Of a stretch of 64,000 nucleotides of DNA, positions 18,596 to 27,649 are shown one piece after another. The notes below the pieces were generated by a model. It did no database searches, had not been told where the DNA came from, and worked only from the letters and a program-made list of their open reading frames with translations. How positions within the stretch are numbered: position 1 is the first letter of the stretch; every line of letters begins with the position of its first letter. Location of the stretch: assembly GCA_963819975.1 (NCBI GenBank), contig CAWFYE010000017.1:62001-126000 (forward strand), given 5' to 3'. This DNA is from Palsa-1392 sp963819975. Lineage in GTDB: Bacteria > Verrucomicrobiota > Verrucomicrobiia > Chthoniobacterales > UBA10450. The translations under genes were made by a program, and so were the position numbers.

Positions 18596-18786
18596 TCTAA
18601 AGAGTCGTTCGTCAAGTCAAGGCGCCGCATCGCAAAATGCGTTGATGGCGATTATTTCCCGTGCGTGGTTTTGGCCCGGTCCTCCGGTTCGTCGCAGGGT
18701 TGAGAAAGCGGCGCCGAACTTTTCGCAAGCGCTGACGCGGTTTTGATCTGGCGAGTTCTTGTCGAGTCCAATACATAGGCACACCC

Positions 18787-19557
18787 ATGCACACCCAATC
18801 CGCACCTTTCGCGATCAGCCTTTTCGTGGGGATGATCCTTTTTATTGAAGTCGGACGACGTATCGGCCGGCGAACGCGCGCGGCCGATCCGGAGGGTGCG
18901 ACCGTCGGCTTGAGCGCAATAGATGGAGCGGTCTTCGCATTGTTCGGTTTGCTCATCGCCTTCACCTTCTCCGGCGCGGCTTCGCGCTTCAACGATCGTC
19001 GCGAATTGATCATCGACGAAGCGAACGACATCAGCACGGCCTGGAACTATCTCGATCTGCTCCCGCCTAACGAGCAACCTCCGATGCGCGATCTTTTCCG
19101 CAAATACGCTGACGCGCGCATTTCAACTTTCGAGAAGCTACCCGACATCCCTGCGGCGGAGGCGGAACTCGCGGTCTCGCTCGGCTTGCAGGACCAGATC
19201 TGGACGCGAGCCACCGCGATCTGCGAAGCGAAGGGCGATTCTCCCACCACGATGCTCTTCCTCGGCTCGTTAAACGAGATGAATAACATCACCACTTCGC
19301 GGACGGCTGCCACCCGGATCCATCCCCCAGAGACCATCTTTGGACTGCTCTTCGGGCTCGGGCTTTGCAGCGCGCTGCTTGCGGGATACGGAATGTCAGG
19401 AGCCAAGGCGCGGAGCTGGGCGCATACGGTCGGCTTCGCCGCGGTGATCGGGCTCTGTGTTTATGTCATTCTGGATCTCGAGTATCCGCGGCTTGGACTT
19501 ATTCGGGTGACCGAAACCGACCAAGTGATGAAGGATGTTCGAGCATCCATGCATTGA
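18787..19557 (+). CDS. DUF4239 (bestrophin-like) membrane protein
   Basis: The protein has 256 residues. It has helices at about 8-22 and 44-62 (GAVFALFGLLIAFTFSGAAS), a long soluble stretch (NERRE-like FNDRRELIIDEANDISTAW), then two helices near the C-terminus. Same family as the gene at 15997 but clearly diverged. It lies alone between the HAD gene and a minus-strand pair. Function unknown. Confidence 0.85.
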   Translation: MHTQSAPFAISLFVGMILFIEVGRRIGRRTRAADPEGATVGLSAIDGAVFALFGLLIAFTFSGAASRFNDRRELIIDEANDISTAWNYLDLLPPNEQPPMRDLFRKYADARISTFEKLPDIPAAEAELAVSLGLQDQIWTRATAICEAKGDSPTTMLFLGSLNEMNNITTSRTAATRIHPPETIFGLLFGLGLCSALLAGYGMSGAKARSWAHTVGFAAVIGLCVYVILDLEYPRLGLIRVTETDQVMKDVRASMH

Positions 19558-19619
19558 GGCGCGATTTGGAGTCCGCTTCTGCTCTCACTCGACAGGCCCC
19601 GCAACGGACCGTTCGGTTA

Positions 19620-19925
19620 TCAACCCCACTTTCTGCCGAGGTCGACGAGCCCACCCTCCGCGAGTTCCTTCTCACCCATCACGACATGGAATTCGACGTC
19701 GGCATTGAAGGTGAGAAACCACGGCTCGGCCAATGCAGGAACTTTGGATGGACTCTCCAAATCGACGATTGCGAGGACCGTTCGCTTTCCATTCATCTCT
19801 GTGAAGTAGACCGCCTCGGGTTTTAGCTCCTCCAGGATCGCTTCGGTCTTGCGGCCGGCGCTTCCTTCTCTGACGGCCGCGTTGAAGGCTTCGTGGGGCA
19901 GCCGGACGATCATTAGCATTCTCAT
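19620..19925 (-). CDS. Small conserved protein (101 residues), function unknown
   Basis: The start has an ideal ribosome site (AAAGGAGGAG five bases before ATG), one of the best in the window. The protein (KPEAVYFTEMNGKRTVLAIV, WFLTFNADVEFHVVM) looks like a small ferredoxin-like alpha/beta fold with no signal peptide. Similar proteins are sometimes labelled as pantothenate synthetase in databases, but no catalytic motif of that enzyme is present. It is followed on the other side by the cupin gene on the same strand. Confidence 0.75.
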   Translation of the reverse strand: MRMLMIVRLPHEAFNAAVREGSAGRKTEAILEELKPEAVYFTEMNGKRTVLAIVDLESPSKVPALAEPWFLTFNADVEFHVVMGEKELAEGGLVDLGRKWG

Positions 19926-19970
19926 TATTTCTCCTCCTTTGGTGATTATCTTTTGGCGTTCTAAACGAAA

Positions 19971-20354
19971 TCAGCCGCCAGTCTGCTCGACGGTAATAGC
20001 GGTGCCGGGGGTGCCAGCGTAGAACATAATGATCTCCGCGGGTTCATCGGCATTGTTCCTTCCGTAGTGCCACTGGTTTACCAATTCGACGATGGAATCT
20101 CCCGCTTCGAGATCGAATGTGCGCTCGTCGTCGGCCACCACGGCCAGCCGCCCCTTCAACAGGACCCCGGCATTTATCACCGGATGCTTGTGCAGCGCGA
20201 GTTGCGCCTTCGGCGGAATGGTGATTCTTAAGATCGTGATTTCTGGCTGGCCATGCGGATATTGTGGGAGGAGTGCCCCATCCCAGCTTGAACACGATTT
20301 GGCGAGCACCTCAGTCTCGCATTTTGTTCCTCCTATCGTCGGGTCTGCGTCCAT
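19971..20354 (-). CDS. Cupin-domain protein with damaged N-terminus
   Basis: About 110 residues form a clear cupin barrel with metal-site His residues (LALHKHPVINAGVLLKG) and a second motif (VNQWHYGRN). Close family members that I know are exported, but no signal peptide is in frame here. An excellent AGGAGG-AACAAA-ATG start (20334 down to 20320) sits just upstream, in the wrong frame (ATG CGA GAC TGA). The original leader was probably deleted between that ATG and the cupin domain. The coordinates use the in-frame ATG at 20354; a GTG at 20309 is another option. It may be a pseudogene. Confidence 0.6.
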   Translation of the reverse strand: MDADPTIGGTKCETEVLAKSCSSWDGALLPQYPHGQPEITILRITIPPKAQLALHKHPVINAGVLLKGRLAVVADDERTFDLEAGDSIVELVNQWHYGRNNADEPAEIIMFYAGTPGTAITVEQTGG

Positions 20355-20712
20355 CGCTCCTGGCTGCTGGCCAAGTCCTCCAAACCAATGATGGACAAGC
20401 CGCGCCCGAGTGTCGAGCAGGACTTGGCCGGCGGGCATCTCCGCGGGCTCGGTGGCCCTGCGCCCAGCGACCGACGCCGGCATTGAACCAAAGTTCAATA
20501 CACGCGCCTCACTCCATCGCCTACGGTTGGAAGGCCGGACAGCCGACGTTTGCCAACCATCCCTCGTATAGTGTAGTCGTGAAATGCGGGAGGACTGAAG
20601 AGCGCTAAACAAGGAAAGAGACGTGAAGCCATTTCTCAGCTCGATGTTAGACCAAAGTCCCATACCGCCAGAAAATGTCGCTGCGTAACCTTACAAACCG
20701 GAAAGGACACTC
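20355..20712. other. Divergent intergenic region, no gene seen
   Basis: This stretch separates the minus-strand cupin gene from DUF3300. The minus-strand frame is open to 20663, but the encoded Arg-rich sequence looks non-coding. Promoters for both directions should lie here, but I cannot place them with confidence. Confidence 0.5.
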
Positions 20713-22179
20713 ATGAAGCCAACAGCCTCCAAATTCACAAGCCGACCATTGCACAGCGCGACGGCCATCTTCTGCAGCTACCTCCTCGCCATCTATCCTC
20801 TAATGGCACAGCAGGAACAGCAAGCGCAGACGGCGGTGCAAGAAACTGTGACCAACGAGTCCGACCTGGAGGCGCCGAAAATTCCAGACGACCAACTGGA
20901 TTCGCTCGTAGCACCGATCGCGCTCTATCCCGACCCGCTTCTGGCCCAGACGCTGGCTGCGTCCACTTACCCGCTTGAGGTTATCCAGCTGCAACAATGG
21001 CTGGCGAAAAATCCTGACCTGAAGGGTCAGGCGCTGACAGACGCGGTCCAGAAGCAGAACTGGGATCCCAGCATTCAGGCAACGGCAGCATTGCCGGACG
21101 TCGTGAAACTACTGAGCGATGACATTACCTGGACGACCGACCTCGGGAACGCGTTCCTCTCTCAGCAGGCCGATGTGATGGACGCAGTCCAGCGCATGCG
21201 TCTGAAAGCGCAGGGGAAAGGGACTTTGCAGACGAGCCAACAACAGGTCGTCAAAACGGAGGAAGTCGAAGGCAAAAGTGTGGTCGTTGTGGAGCAGGCC
21301 GACCCCGAAGTGGTCTATGTCCCTTCCTATAATCCGACGGTCGTCTATGGAGAGCCGGCTTATCCTTATCCGTCGATCTACTATCCTCCGGTCGGCGCCT
21401 ATGTTGCGGGGACAGCCCTTGCCTTCGGAGTTGGCATCGCGGTCGGATCGGCCTGGCACGGGGGCTGGGGCTGGGGTTGCGGCTGGGGCAACAATAACGT
21501 CAACGTCAATGTGAACAACAATTACGTAAGCCATTACAACAGGAACAACGTCAACAACAAGATTGGCAACAACGGCTCCTGGCAGCATAACCCGCAGCAT
21601 CGCGGCGGCGCCCCTTACCCGAACCGCGATACGTCAAATCGTTATGGCGGCAATGGCCGCGGCGGCCAGAACGGCAATCGTCAACCAGGCACCCGCCCCG
21701 GCCAGGGCGGATCGGGCGATCGACGACCCGGTCAGGCTGGCAATCGGCCGGGCCAAGGCGATCGGCAGCGGCCGGGTCAAGGCGGCGGCGACCGGCAACG
21801 GCCCGGCCAAGCGGGAACCGGAGATCGACAGCGACCCGGCCAAAGCGGATCGGGCGATCGCCAGCGCCCTGGACAGGGCCAGGCTGGTAATCGGCCGAGC
21901 AAAGGTGGAACTGCCGACCGGCAACGGCCCAGTAGCGGATCCTCCACGCGGCCCAGCAGCGGCAGCAAGGGGACGAGAGCACCCAGTCACACGAGAGCGC
22001 CTAGCCACACGAGCAGTGCGAACCGCGTCGGCAATCAGCACGTTTCGAAACCATCCAGCGGCCGGAGCAAGAGCGCCTTTGGCAGCGGCGGCGGAAGCAG
22101 AAGTTCTGCCCACGCCAGTCATAGCCGGGGCTCTCGCAGCATGAGCGGCGGACATCGAAGCGGCGGTCGCCGGAGATAA
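20713..22179 (+). CDS. DUF3300 protein with low-complexity tail
   Basis: The protein has 488 residues. After a leader (YLLAIYPLMAQQ) comes the DUF3300 domain at about 55-220 (LVAPIALYPDPLLAQTLAAS, VVYVPSYNPTVVYGEP). A Gly-rich hydrophobic segment follows (VAGTALAFGVGIAVGSAWHG), then Asn-rich and Gly/Arg/Gln/Pro-rich repeats to the end. The tail is highly basic and probably disordered, which suggests an envelope or surface protein that binds polyanions. A GGAAAGGA site precedes the ATG. DUF2950 follows 20 bases on, a pairing often seen in other genomes. Confidence 0.88.
   Translation: MKPTASKFTSRPLHSATAIFCSYLLAIYPLMAQQEQQAQTAVQETVTNESDLEAPKIPDDQLDSLVAPIALYPDPLLAQTLAASTYPLEVIQLQQWLAKNPDLKGQALTDAVQKQNWDPSIQATAALPDVVKLLSDDITWTTDLGNAFLSQQADVMDAVQRMRLKAQGKGTLQTSQQQVVKTEEVEGKSVVVVEQADPEVVYVPSYNPTVVYGEPAYPYPSIYYPPVGAYVAGTALAFGVGIAVGSAWHGGWGWGCGWGNNNVNVNVNNNYVSHYNRNNVNNKIGNNGSWQHNPQHRGGAPYPNRDTSNRYGGNGRGGQNGNRQPGTRPGQGGSGDRRPGQAGNRPGQGDRQRPGQGGGDRQRPGQAGTGDRQRPGQSGSGDRQRPGQGQAGNRPSKGGTADRQRPSSGSSTRPSSGSKGTRAPSHTRAPSHTSSANRVGNQHVSKPSSGRSKSAFGSGGGSRSSAHASHSRGSRSMSGGHRSGGRRR
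21700..21920 (+). repeat. Tandem coding repeat, unit GDRQRPGQ-G
   Basis: Inside the DUF3300 gene a unit of about 11 codons (GDRQRPGQ plus a short Gly/Ser/Ala linker) repeats about five times with variations. Such repeats change length by slippage, so copy number may vary between strains. Confidence 0.75.
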
Positions 22180-22199
22180 AAATTACTGAGGAGAAAACA

Positions 22200-23207
22200 A
22201 TGAAAACAAGATCACACATCGCAATTTTCTCGAAAGTCACTTTGGTCTCTGGCGCAGTGTTACTCTGTCTGGTCGGAGTCGCTTCGCTCGTCGCCGCAGA
22301 GGAGGAGAAGTCAGATTCAGCTGCTTCCGAACAGACAACCGGAAAGGCGTTCGACACGCCGGAAGCAGCGGCGGATAGCCTGATCAAGGCAGCAGAGCCA
22401 TACGATCCTGCGGCCTTAAAGGAGATTCTCGGTCCGGGAAGCGAAGACATCGTTGCTTCCGGGGATCAGGTGCAGGACAAGAATCGAGCCGCTGACTTTG
22501 TCGCCAAAGTACAGGAGAAAAAATCGATCAAGGCCGACCCGGACAATTCGAAACGCGCGATTCTATCTATCGGTGAGAGCGAGTGGCCCTTCCCGATTCC
22601 AATGGTGAAGCGCGACGGCAAATGGTATTTCGATTCCAAAGCTGGCCGTGAGGAAATTCTTCTCCGGCGCATCGGAACCAATGAACTCGATGCGATCGAG
22701 ATTTGCCGCGGCTATGTCGAGGCTCAGCAGGAGTACGCCGAAACAAAGCATGACGACGCCAAGGTCAACCAATATGCCCAGAAGATCATCAGCTCACCGG
22801 GCAAACAGGATGGCCTCGCTTGGAAGAACGCGGATGGAACCTGGGGAGGCCCGGTTGGCGAGGCGGCCGCCAAGGCTTTAGCTGAGGGGTACTCGGACAA
22901 GAGTGAGCCTTATCATGGCTACTATTTCAAGATTCTGAAGGGTCAGGGTCCGGCCGCGCCGATGGGCGAGATGGATTTCATGCAGAAAGGGGCGATGATC
23001 GGCGGCTTCGCGCTCGCCGCCGCTCCGGCCGATTATCGGGTAACCGGCGTTCAGACTTTCATCGTCAACCAGAGCGGAGATGTTTACCAGAAGGACTTGG
23101 GACCAGACACTCTTGACGCTTTCAAGAAGATGGAGCGCTACGATCCAGACAAGACCTGGACCCGCACCGACGATGAATGGAAAGGCGACGACGAAGATAC
23201 TCCATAG
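22200..23207 (+). CDS. DUF2950 protein, exported
   Basis: The protein has 335 residues. A signal peptide (VTLVSGAVLLCLVGVASLVAA) is followed by the DUF2950 domain over nearly the whole length (FDTPEAAADSLIKAAEPYD, GKWYFDSKAGREEILLRRIG, PYHGYYFKILKGQGP). Function unknown; periplasmic or outer-membrane location expected. GAGGAG lies 7 bases before the ATG, and the gene is 20 bases from DUF3300 and 22 from the FGE gene, so the three probably share a transcript. Confidence 0.9.
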   Translation: MKTRSHIAIFSKVTLVSGAVLLCLVGVASLVAAEEEKSDSAASEQTTGKAFDTPEAAADSLIKAAEPYDPAALKEILGPGSEDIVASGDQVQDKNRAADFVAKVQEKKSIKADPDNSKRAILSIGESEWPFPIPMVKRDGKWYFDSKAGREEILLRRIGTNELDAIEICRGYVEAQQEYAETKHDDAKVNQYAQKIISSPGKQDGLAWKNADGTWGGPVGEAAAKALAEGYSDKSEPYHGYYFKILKGQGPAAPMGEMDFMQKGAMIGGFALAAAPADYRVTGVQTFIVNQSGDVYQKDLGPDTLDAFKKMERYDPDKTWTRTDDEWKGDDEDTP

Positions 23208-23229
23208 CCGACATCTGGGTCTCGCTCCC

Positions 23230-24303
23230 ATGCTCCCCTCGCACAGGCGATTGATTCTCGTTTTTGCGAGCGCGCTGTTCGCGGGGTTGACTGCGTTCGC
23301 GGCCGAGCCTTCCAAAGGGCCGCCTGGGATGCTCTGGATACCCGGCGGCGAATTCAAGATGGGAGCGGTTGTGAACGGCCACGGTAGTCATGAGATGCCA
23401 ATGGCCTCGAATGACGCGGAGCCGGTTCATCCCGTGCGAGTAGACGGCTTTTGGATGGACAAGACGGTGGTCACGAATGCGGAGTTCGAGAAGTTTGTCG
23501 CCGCGACCGGCTACGTCACGGTCGCGGAACGCGCCCCGACAAAGGAAGAATTTCCCGACGCGCCGCCCGAGAACCTGGTCGCTGGTTCGGTTGTCTTCAC
23601 TCCACCAGATCACGAGGTCCCGCTAAACAATTACTTCCAGTGGTGGGATTACGTGAAGGGAGCCAATTGGCGACATCCAACCGGTCCGGGGAGTAATCTC
23701 GAAGGCAAGGGAGATTACCCGGTCGTTCAGGTCGCTTATCCGGATGCGGAAGCTTATGCGAAATGGGCGGGCAAACGACTACCAACCGAGGCTGAGTTTG
23801 AAGTCGCGGCGCGCGGGGGTCTGGAAGGCAAAACCTATGTCTGGGGCGACGACTTCAGGCCTAACGGCAAATGGATGGCCAATACTTACCAGGGAAAATT
23901 CCCGGTCAAGGATGAAGCAAACGACGGCTACGAGGGCCTTGCCCCGGTCGCGAAGTTTCCATCGAACGGTTATGGCCTCTACGACATGTCGGGCAACGTC
24001 TGGCAATGGTGCAGCGATTGGTATCGCCCTGACTATTACGGCGAACTGGCCAAGACCGGCAGCGTGGCGATCAATCCCAAGGGTCCGGACACACCGTTCG
24101 ACCCGGCCGAGCCTAGCGAAAAGAAGCGCGTCCAGCGCGGCGGCTCCTTTCTCTGCAATTCCCAATACTGTTCCCGCTACATCGTCGGCACGCGCGGCAA
24201 AGGGGATATCAATACCGGGACCAATCACCTCGGTTTTCGCTGTGTGAAGTCCGCGGAGGGATCGCAGCCATCGAGCGTGACCACTGGTGCCAAAGAGCGT
24301 TAG
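23230..24303 (+). CDS. Formylglycine-generating enzyme (FGE), predicted exported
   Basis: The protein has 357 residues. FGE oxidises the Cys in C-x-P/A-x-R of sulfatases to formylglycine with oxygen and copper. The full domain is present: MLWIPGGEFKMG, ANWRHPTGPGS, QVAYPDAEAYAKWAGKRLPT, GNVWQWCSDWY. The catalytic pair C309 and C314 sits in GGSFLCNSQYCSRY, matching true FGEs rather than the wider SUMF1-like group. The start at 23230 gives a clear signal peptide (LILVFASALFAGLTAFAAEP). Bacterial FGEs are usually cytosolic, so export is notable. Its likely substrates are the two sulfatases upstream. Confidence 0.92.
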   Translation: MLPSHRRLILVFASALFAGLTAFAAEPSKGPPGMLWIPGGEFKMGAVVNGHGSHEMPMASNDAEPVHPVRVDGFWMDKTVVTNAEFEKFVAATGYVTVAERAPTKEEFPDAPPENLVAGSVVFTPPDHEVPLNNYFQWWDYVKGANWRHPTGPGSNLEGKGDYPVVQVAYPDAEAYAKWAGKRLPTEAEFEVAARGGLEGKTYVWGDDFRPNGKWMANTYQGKFPVKDEANDGYEGLAPVAKFPSNGYGLYDMSGNVWQWCSDWYRPDYYGELAKTGSVAINPKGPDTPFDPAEPSEKKRVQRGGSFLCNSQYCSRYIVGTRGKGDINTGTNHLGFRCVKSAEGSQPSSVTTGAKER

Positions 24304-24574
24304 CAGTTAAGGCATGATCGGCTCAATGCGCGCCGTCGCGCCATTCTTTAAGACGACGATGCTCGGGGGCGGACGTTCTAGTTGCCACTCGGGCGGGGTG
24401 GACGACGAAGTAAGGCGAAGTGGCTGCGCGTTCTCTTGATACGACTTTGGTCCCATAGGCGAATTCACCACTTATCGTGTTTCTTGATTGACGGGAGCAT
24501 CGGAGCCGTGCTCAATCGCCGTTTTCTCTCTCGCTCGTATCGTGAAGACGCTGACGCTGAAATCCACACTCACA

Positions 24575-25054
24575 ATGCATCCGGACAACGTTCGGCGCCA
24601 CAGGCTGCGTCCGTTCCTCTGGCTCCCACTGCTCGCCGTTCTGCTTCACCCTCCAAGCGCACACGCCTCGATGTTCCACGGAGAGACGCTCGACGCGATC
24701 GCCAACGGCATCTCGTGGGTCGCGATCGTTATCGCGCCGATCATCGGCATCACCATTTTTTGGCTGGTTCACATCCTGCCGGAGAAGATCGCGGAAAAGA
24801 AAAAGCATCCGCAGACCAAGGCGATCCAGTGCCTCTGCCTCCTTTCGCTTTGCTTTGGTGGCTTGCTCTGGCCCCTCGCCTGGCTTTGGGCTTACTCGAA
24901 ACCGGTGCTGCATAAGCTCGCCTACGGGACCGACGTGGATGAAACCATCGGTCACCACGGTGAGGCGAAGGACGAGAAGAGCGAGATCGAGAGGCTGCGC
25001 GCGCGTCTGGCGGAACTCGAACTGCAGGTCAGCCGCCAGGGAGGGCAACCGTAA
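24575..25054 (+). CDS. DUF3302 (YiaW-like) membrane protein
   Basis: The protein has 159 residues. A leader or first helix (LWLPLLAVLLHPPSAHA) is followed by two membrane helices (ISWVAIVIAPIIGITIFWLV, LLSLCFGGLLWPLAWLWAY) and a short coiled coil at the C-terminus (KSEIERLRARLAELELQVS). E. coli has the same order, yiaW then the HlyD-like yiaV. The stop overlaps the next start (TAATG), so the two products are probably made together and may interact. The ATG at 24575 is preferred; a GTG at 24542 is possible. Confidence 0.82.
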   Translation: MHPDNVRRHRLRPFLWLPLLAVLLHPPSAHASMFHGETLDAIANGISWVAIVIAPIIGITIFWLVHILPEKIAEKKKHPQTKAIQCLCLLSLCFGGLLWPLAWLWAYSKPVLHKLAYGTDVDETIGHHGEAKDEKSEIERLRARLAELELQVSRQGGQP

Positions 25055-26139
25055 TGGAACTCATCCTCCTGATCATTTATTCGACCGTCGTCTGGTTTAT
25101 CTTCATTAAGAAGAAATGGCTTCCCTGGAACATTACCAGCCAGGTTATCGTGGTCACGATCCCGATCATCGGGCTGGCGACGATCATCCTCTTTATGAAC
25201 ATCGTCGCGCCGTCGTCTAGTGACGTGCGGGCGATGAATTATGTTATCCCGATCGTGCCACGAGTAACTGGTCAAGTCACCGAGGTCCCGATCGAGCCGA
25301 ATCGACCGATCCAAAAGGGCGACATCCTCTTTGAGATCGATCCGGTGCCCTTTGCAGCGGCCGTCAAGGCCAGCGAGGCGACCTTGCGCGGACTCGGCGA
25401 TCAACTGAAGAACGCTGAAGCCAAAAAGACCGCGCTCGGTCCGCGAATCGACCTCGCGAAAAAGCGAGTCGAGCAATTCACCGCGCTCGCCGCGACGGGA
25501 GCGGGGAGACGAGCCGATCTCGAGCAGGCGCAAAGCGATCTCGGTAATCTTGAAGGAGAATTCCTCGCCGCCGACGCCACCAAATCGCAGGCCGAGGCGC
25601 AGATCGCAAAGGCCGAAGCGGATCTCGATAACGCGAAATACGATCTCGAAGGTACCACCTACCGCGCACCGGCCAACGGTCGTGTTGCGAATCTCGCCTT
25701 GCGTCCCGGCGTGCGCGCCGCTCAGCTTCCGCTCGCGCCGGTCATGAGTTTTATCGAGGAGGACGACCCGTGGATCCTCGCCTTTTATGGTCAGAATGAA
25801 CTGCGCTATGTCGAACCGGGTAACGAGGCGGAGATATTCCTGAAGATGTATCCCGGCCGGATCATCAAGTGCAAGGTGGACTCCATCTTGTGGGCGACGG
25901 CGCAGGGCCAGATGCCGATCAGCGGCAATTTACCCAACACCGCTCCGACGGCCGCTCCCGATCAGCTTATCGCCGTGCGCCTGCTTGTCGAACCGAAAGA
26001 GCGCGCCCTATTCCTAGCCGCTGGCGCGCGCGGACATGGCGCGATCTACACCGAGCATGGAAAATTCCTGCACATCATTCGCAAGGTGTTCGTCCGAGTC
26101 TCGACGAAGCTCGACTGGTTCGTCGCCAAGCTGCACTAG
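25054..26139 (+). CDS. HlyD-family membrane fusion protein (YiaV-like)
   Basis: The protein has 361 residues. Two N-terminal helices (LILLIIYSTVVWFIF, VIVVTIPIIGLATIILF) are followed by a split lipoyl domain (VIPIVPRVTGQVTEVPI and TYRAPANGRVANLALRPG) and a long helical hairpin with heptad pattern (about 110-195). It bridges an inner-membrane partner to an outer-membrane channel for export. The outer-membrane factor gene follows 10 bases on. No ABC or RND pump gene is adjacent, so DUF3302 or a distant pump may be the partner. Confidence 0.87.
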   Translation: MELILLIIYSTVVWFIFIKKKWLPWNITSQVIVVTIPIIGLATIILFMNIVAPSSSDVRAMNYVIPIVPRVTGQVTEVPIEPNRPIQKGDILFEIDPVPFAAAVKASEATLRGLGDQLKNAEAKKTALGPRIDLAKKRVEQFTALAATGAGRRADLEQAQSDLGNLEGEFLAADATKSQAEAQIAKAEADLDNAKYDLEGTTYRAPANGRVANLALRPGVRAAQLPLAPVMSFIEEDDPWILAFYGQNELRYVEPGNEAEIFLKMYPGRIIKCKVDSILWATAQGQMPISGNLPNTAPTAAPDQLIAVRLLVEPKERALFLAAGARGHGAIYTEHGKFLHIIRKVFVRVSTKLDWFVAKLH

Positions 26140-26149
26140 CCTCAGGCGT

Positions 26150-27643
26150 GTGAAAATTCGACCTCTTCTCGCTACCGCTGCGTGCCTCATGCTGGCCGGT
26201 TGCGCGCTCCGGCAACCGCCGTCTGGCTCTGGCATTCTGACCGACGCGGCACGCGCTCAAATCCCCAATCAGTGGAGCGGCAGTCATCGCAAAGGCGGCG
26301 TGGCCCCGAATTGGATCGGCACTTTTAACGACCCGGAACTCACACGTCTCGTCGAGGAAGCCGTCGTGCGCAATCCAGACCTCAAAGCCGCTGCCGCGCG
26401 CGTGGAAGCTTCACGCTACGCTGTACGGGTGGCTGCCGCGTCGCTCTATCCGCGCATCGGCGCAAAGATCCTTGGTGAACGCCAGGGACAGGAGCTTAGC
26501 GGCGATATCGACCGCAGCATCGAGCCACCCGGCTTCGGTAGCATACCCGGCATCGACAACGGCGGCGGCAGCGCGCTCGATACCAGTGTAGATTCATCGT
26601 CACAGCGCTGGGTCTATGGACTTGGAGTGGGCGCGGCCTGGGAAGCTGACGTGTGGGGACGCGTCCGCTCTAAAAAGGCCGCAGCCCAAGCTGAAAGCGA
26701 CGCACTTACAGCCGATTACGAATTCGCCCGACAATCGCTCGCCGCTGCGGTCGCGCGCGCTTATTTCTCCACCATCGAGGCTTCGCAACAGGCGGCAAAT
26801 GCGGAGGAAATATTGAGCTACTACAATGAGAGTCTCAAACTCGCCGACACACGCAAACAGCAGGGTCACGCGAGCGATTTCGACCTCGCGCAAATCAAGG
26901 CGCGCACCGCTTCCGCACAGGACGCGCTCTACGTCGCGCAAGCGGCGCGGGCCCAGGCGATCCGCGCGATCCAGGTTGTCACCAGTCAGTATCCCACCGG
27001 CCGTCTCGCGACGCGCAGCACCTTTCCCGATCGGCCGCGAGCCGTGCCCGCCGGTCTGCCGTCTCAACTCCTCGAACGCCGACCCGATGTGATCGCCGCC
27101 GAACGGCGTTTCGCCGCTACCTTTCATCGTGTCGACGAAGCACACGCGGCGCGCCTGCCTCGTTTTGCGATCAGCGCAACGGGCGGCCTGGGCACCGCAC
27201 AACTGGACGGAGTCGGCGTGCTTGATGCCGTCGCCTGGAGTCTTGCCGCCGGGGTCACGCAGCCGATCTTTTTTGGCGGCGAACTCAAGGCCGCCGAAGA
27301 AATCCGCACGGCCGAGCAAAAAGCGGCGGCCGCGAGCTATACCGGCACTGCACTGCGGGCCTTCGAAGACGTGGAAAACGCGCTGGCAAACGATTATTAC
27401 CTGGGCAAACGCGAAGGCGCATTGAGCGATGTCGTTGAGAACAGTGCCATCACGGTGAAACTGGGCGGCGAGCAACTCGAGCAAGGCCAGATCGACACCT
27501 TCACGACTCTACGCCTCGCCGGCGAAAATCTCGCCGCGAAGGTCCAGTTGACACAGATTCGCGCCTCGCGCTTGCGCGAACGTGTTAACCTGTATCTCGC
27601 GCTGGGCGGCGACTTCAAGGGCACCGGCGTCTCGGCAAAATAA
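26150..27643 (+). CDS. NodT-family outer-membrane efflux lipoprotein
   Basis: The protein has 497 residues. The GTG at 26150 gives a lipoprotein signal (CLMLAGCALRQ, lipid on the Cys). Two OEP repeats follow (LVEEAVVRNPDLKAAAARVE; LLERRPDVIAAERRFAATFH), as in TolC-like trimers. It is the outer-membrane channel for the HlyD adaptor. DUF3302, HlyD and this gene form a compact export operon, with the SthA-like gene only 6 bases downstream. Confidence 0.88.
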   Translation: MKIRPLLATAACLMLAGCALRQPPSGSGILTDAARAQIPNQWSGSHRKGGVAPNWIGTFNDPELTRLVEEAVVRNPDLKAAAARVEASRYAVRVAAASLYPRIGAKILGERQGQELSGDIDRSIEPPGFGSIPGIDNGGGSALDTSVDSSSQRWVYGLGVGAAWEADVWGRVRSKKAAAQAESDALTADYEFARQSLAAAVARAYFSTIEASQQAANAEEILSYYNESLKLADTRKQQGHASDFDLAQIKARTASAQDALYVAQAARAQAIRAIQVVTSQYPTGRLATRSTFPDRPRAVPAGLPSQLLERRPDVIAAERRFAATFHRVDEAHAARLPRFAISATGGLGTAQLDGVGVLDAVAWSLAAGVTQPIFFGGELKAAEEIRTAEQKAAAASYTGTALRAFEDVENALANDYYLGKREGALSDVVENSAITVKLGGEQLEQGQIDTFTTLRLAGENLAAKVQLTQIRASRLRERVNLYLALGGDFKGTGVSAK

Positions 27644-27649
27644 CGCCAG

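Noticed and set aside
21700..21920. Tandem repeats that might suggest a CRISPR array
   Set aside because: The units are short, unequal and in frame with the DUF3300 gene; there are no spacers or cas genes.
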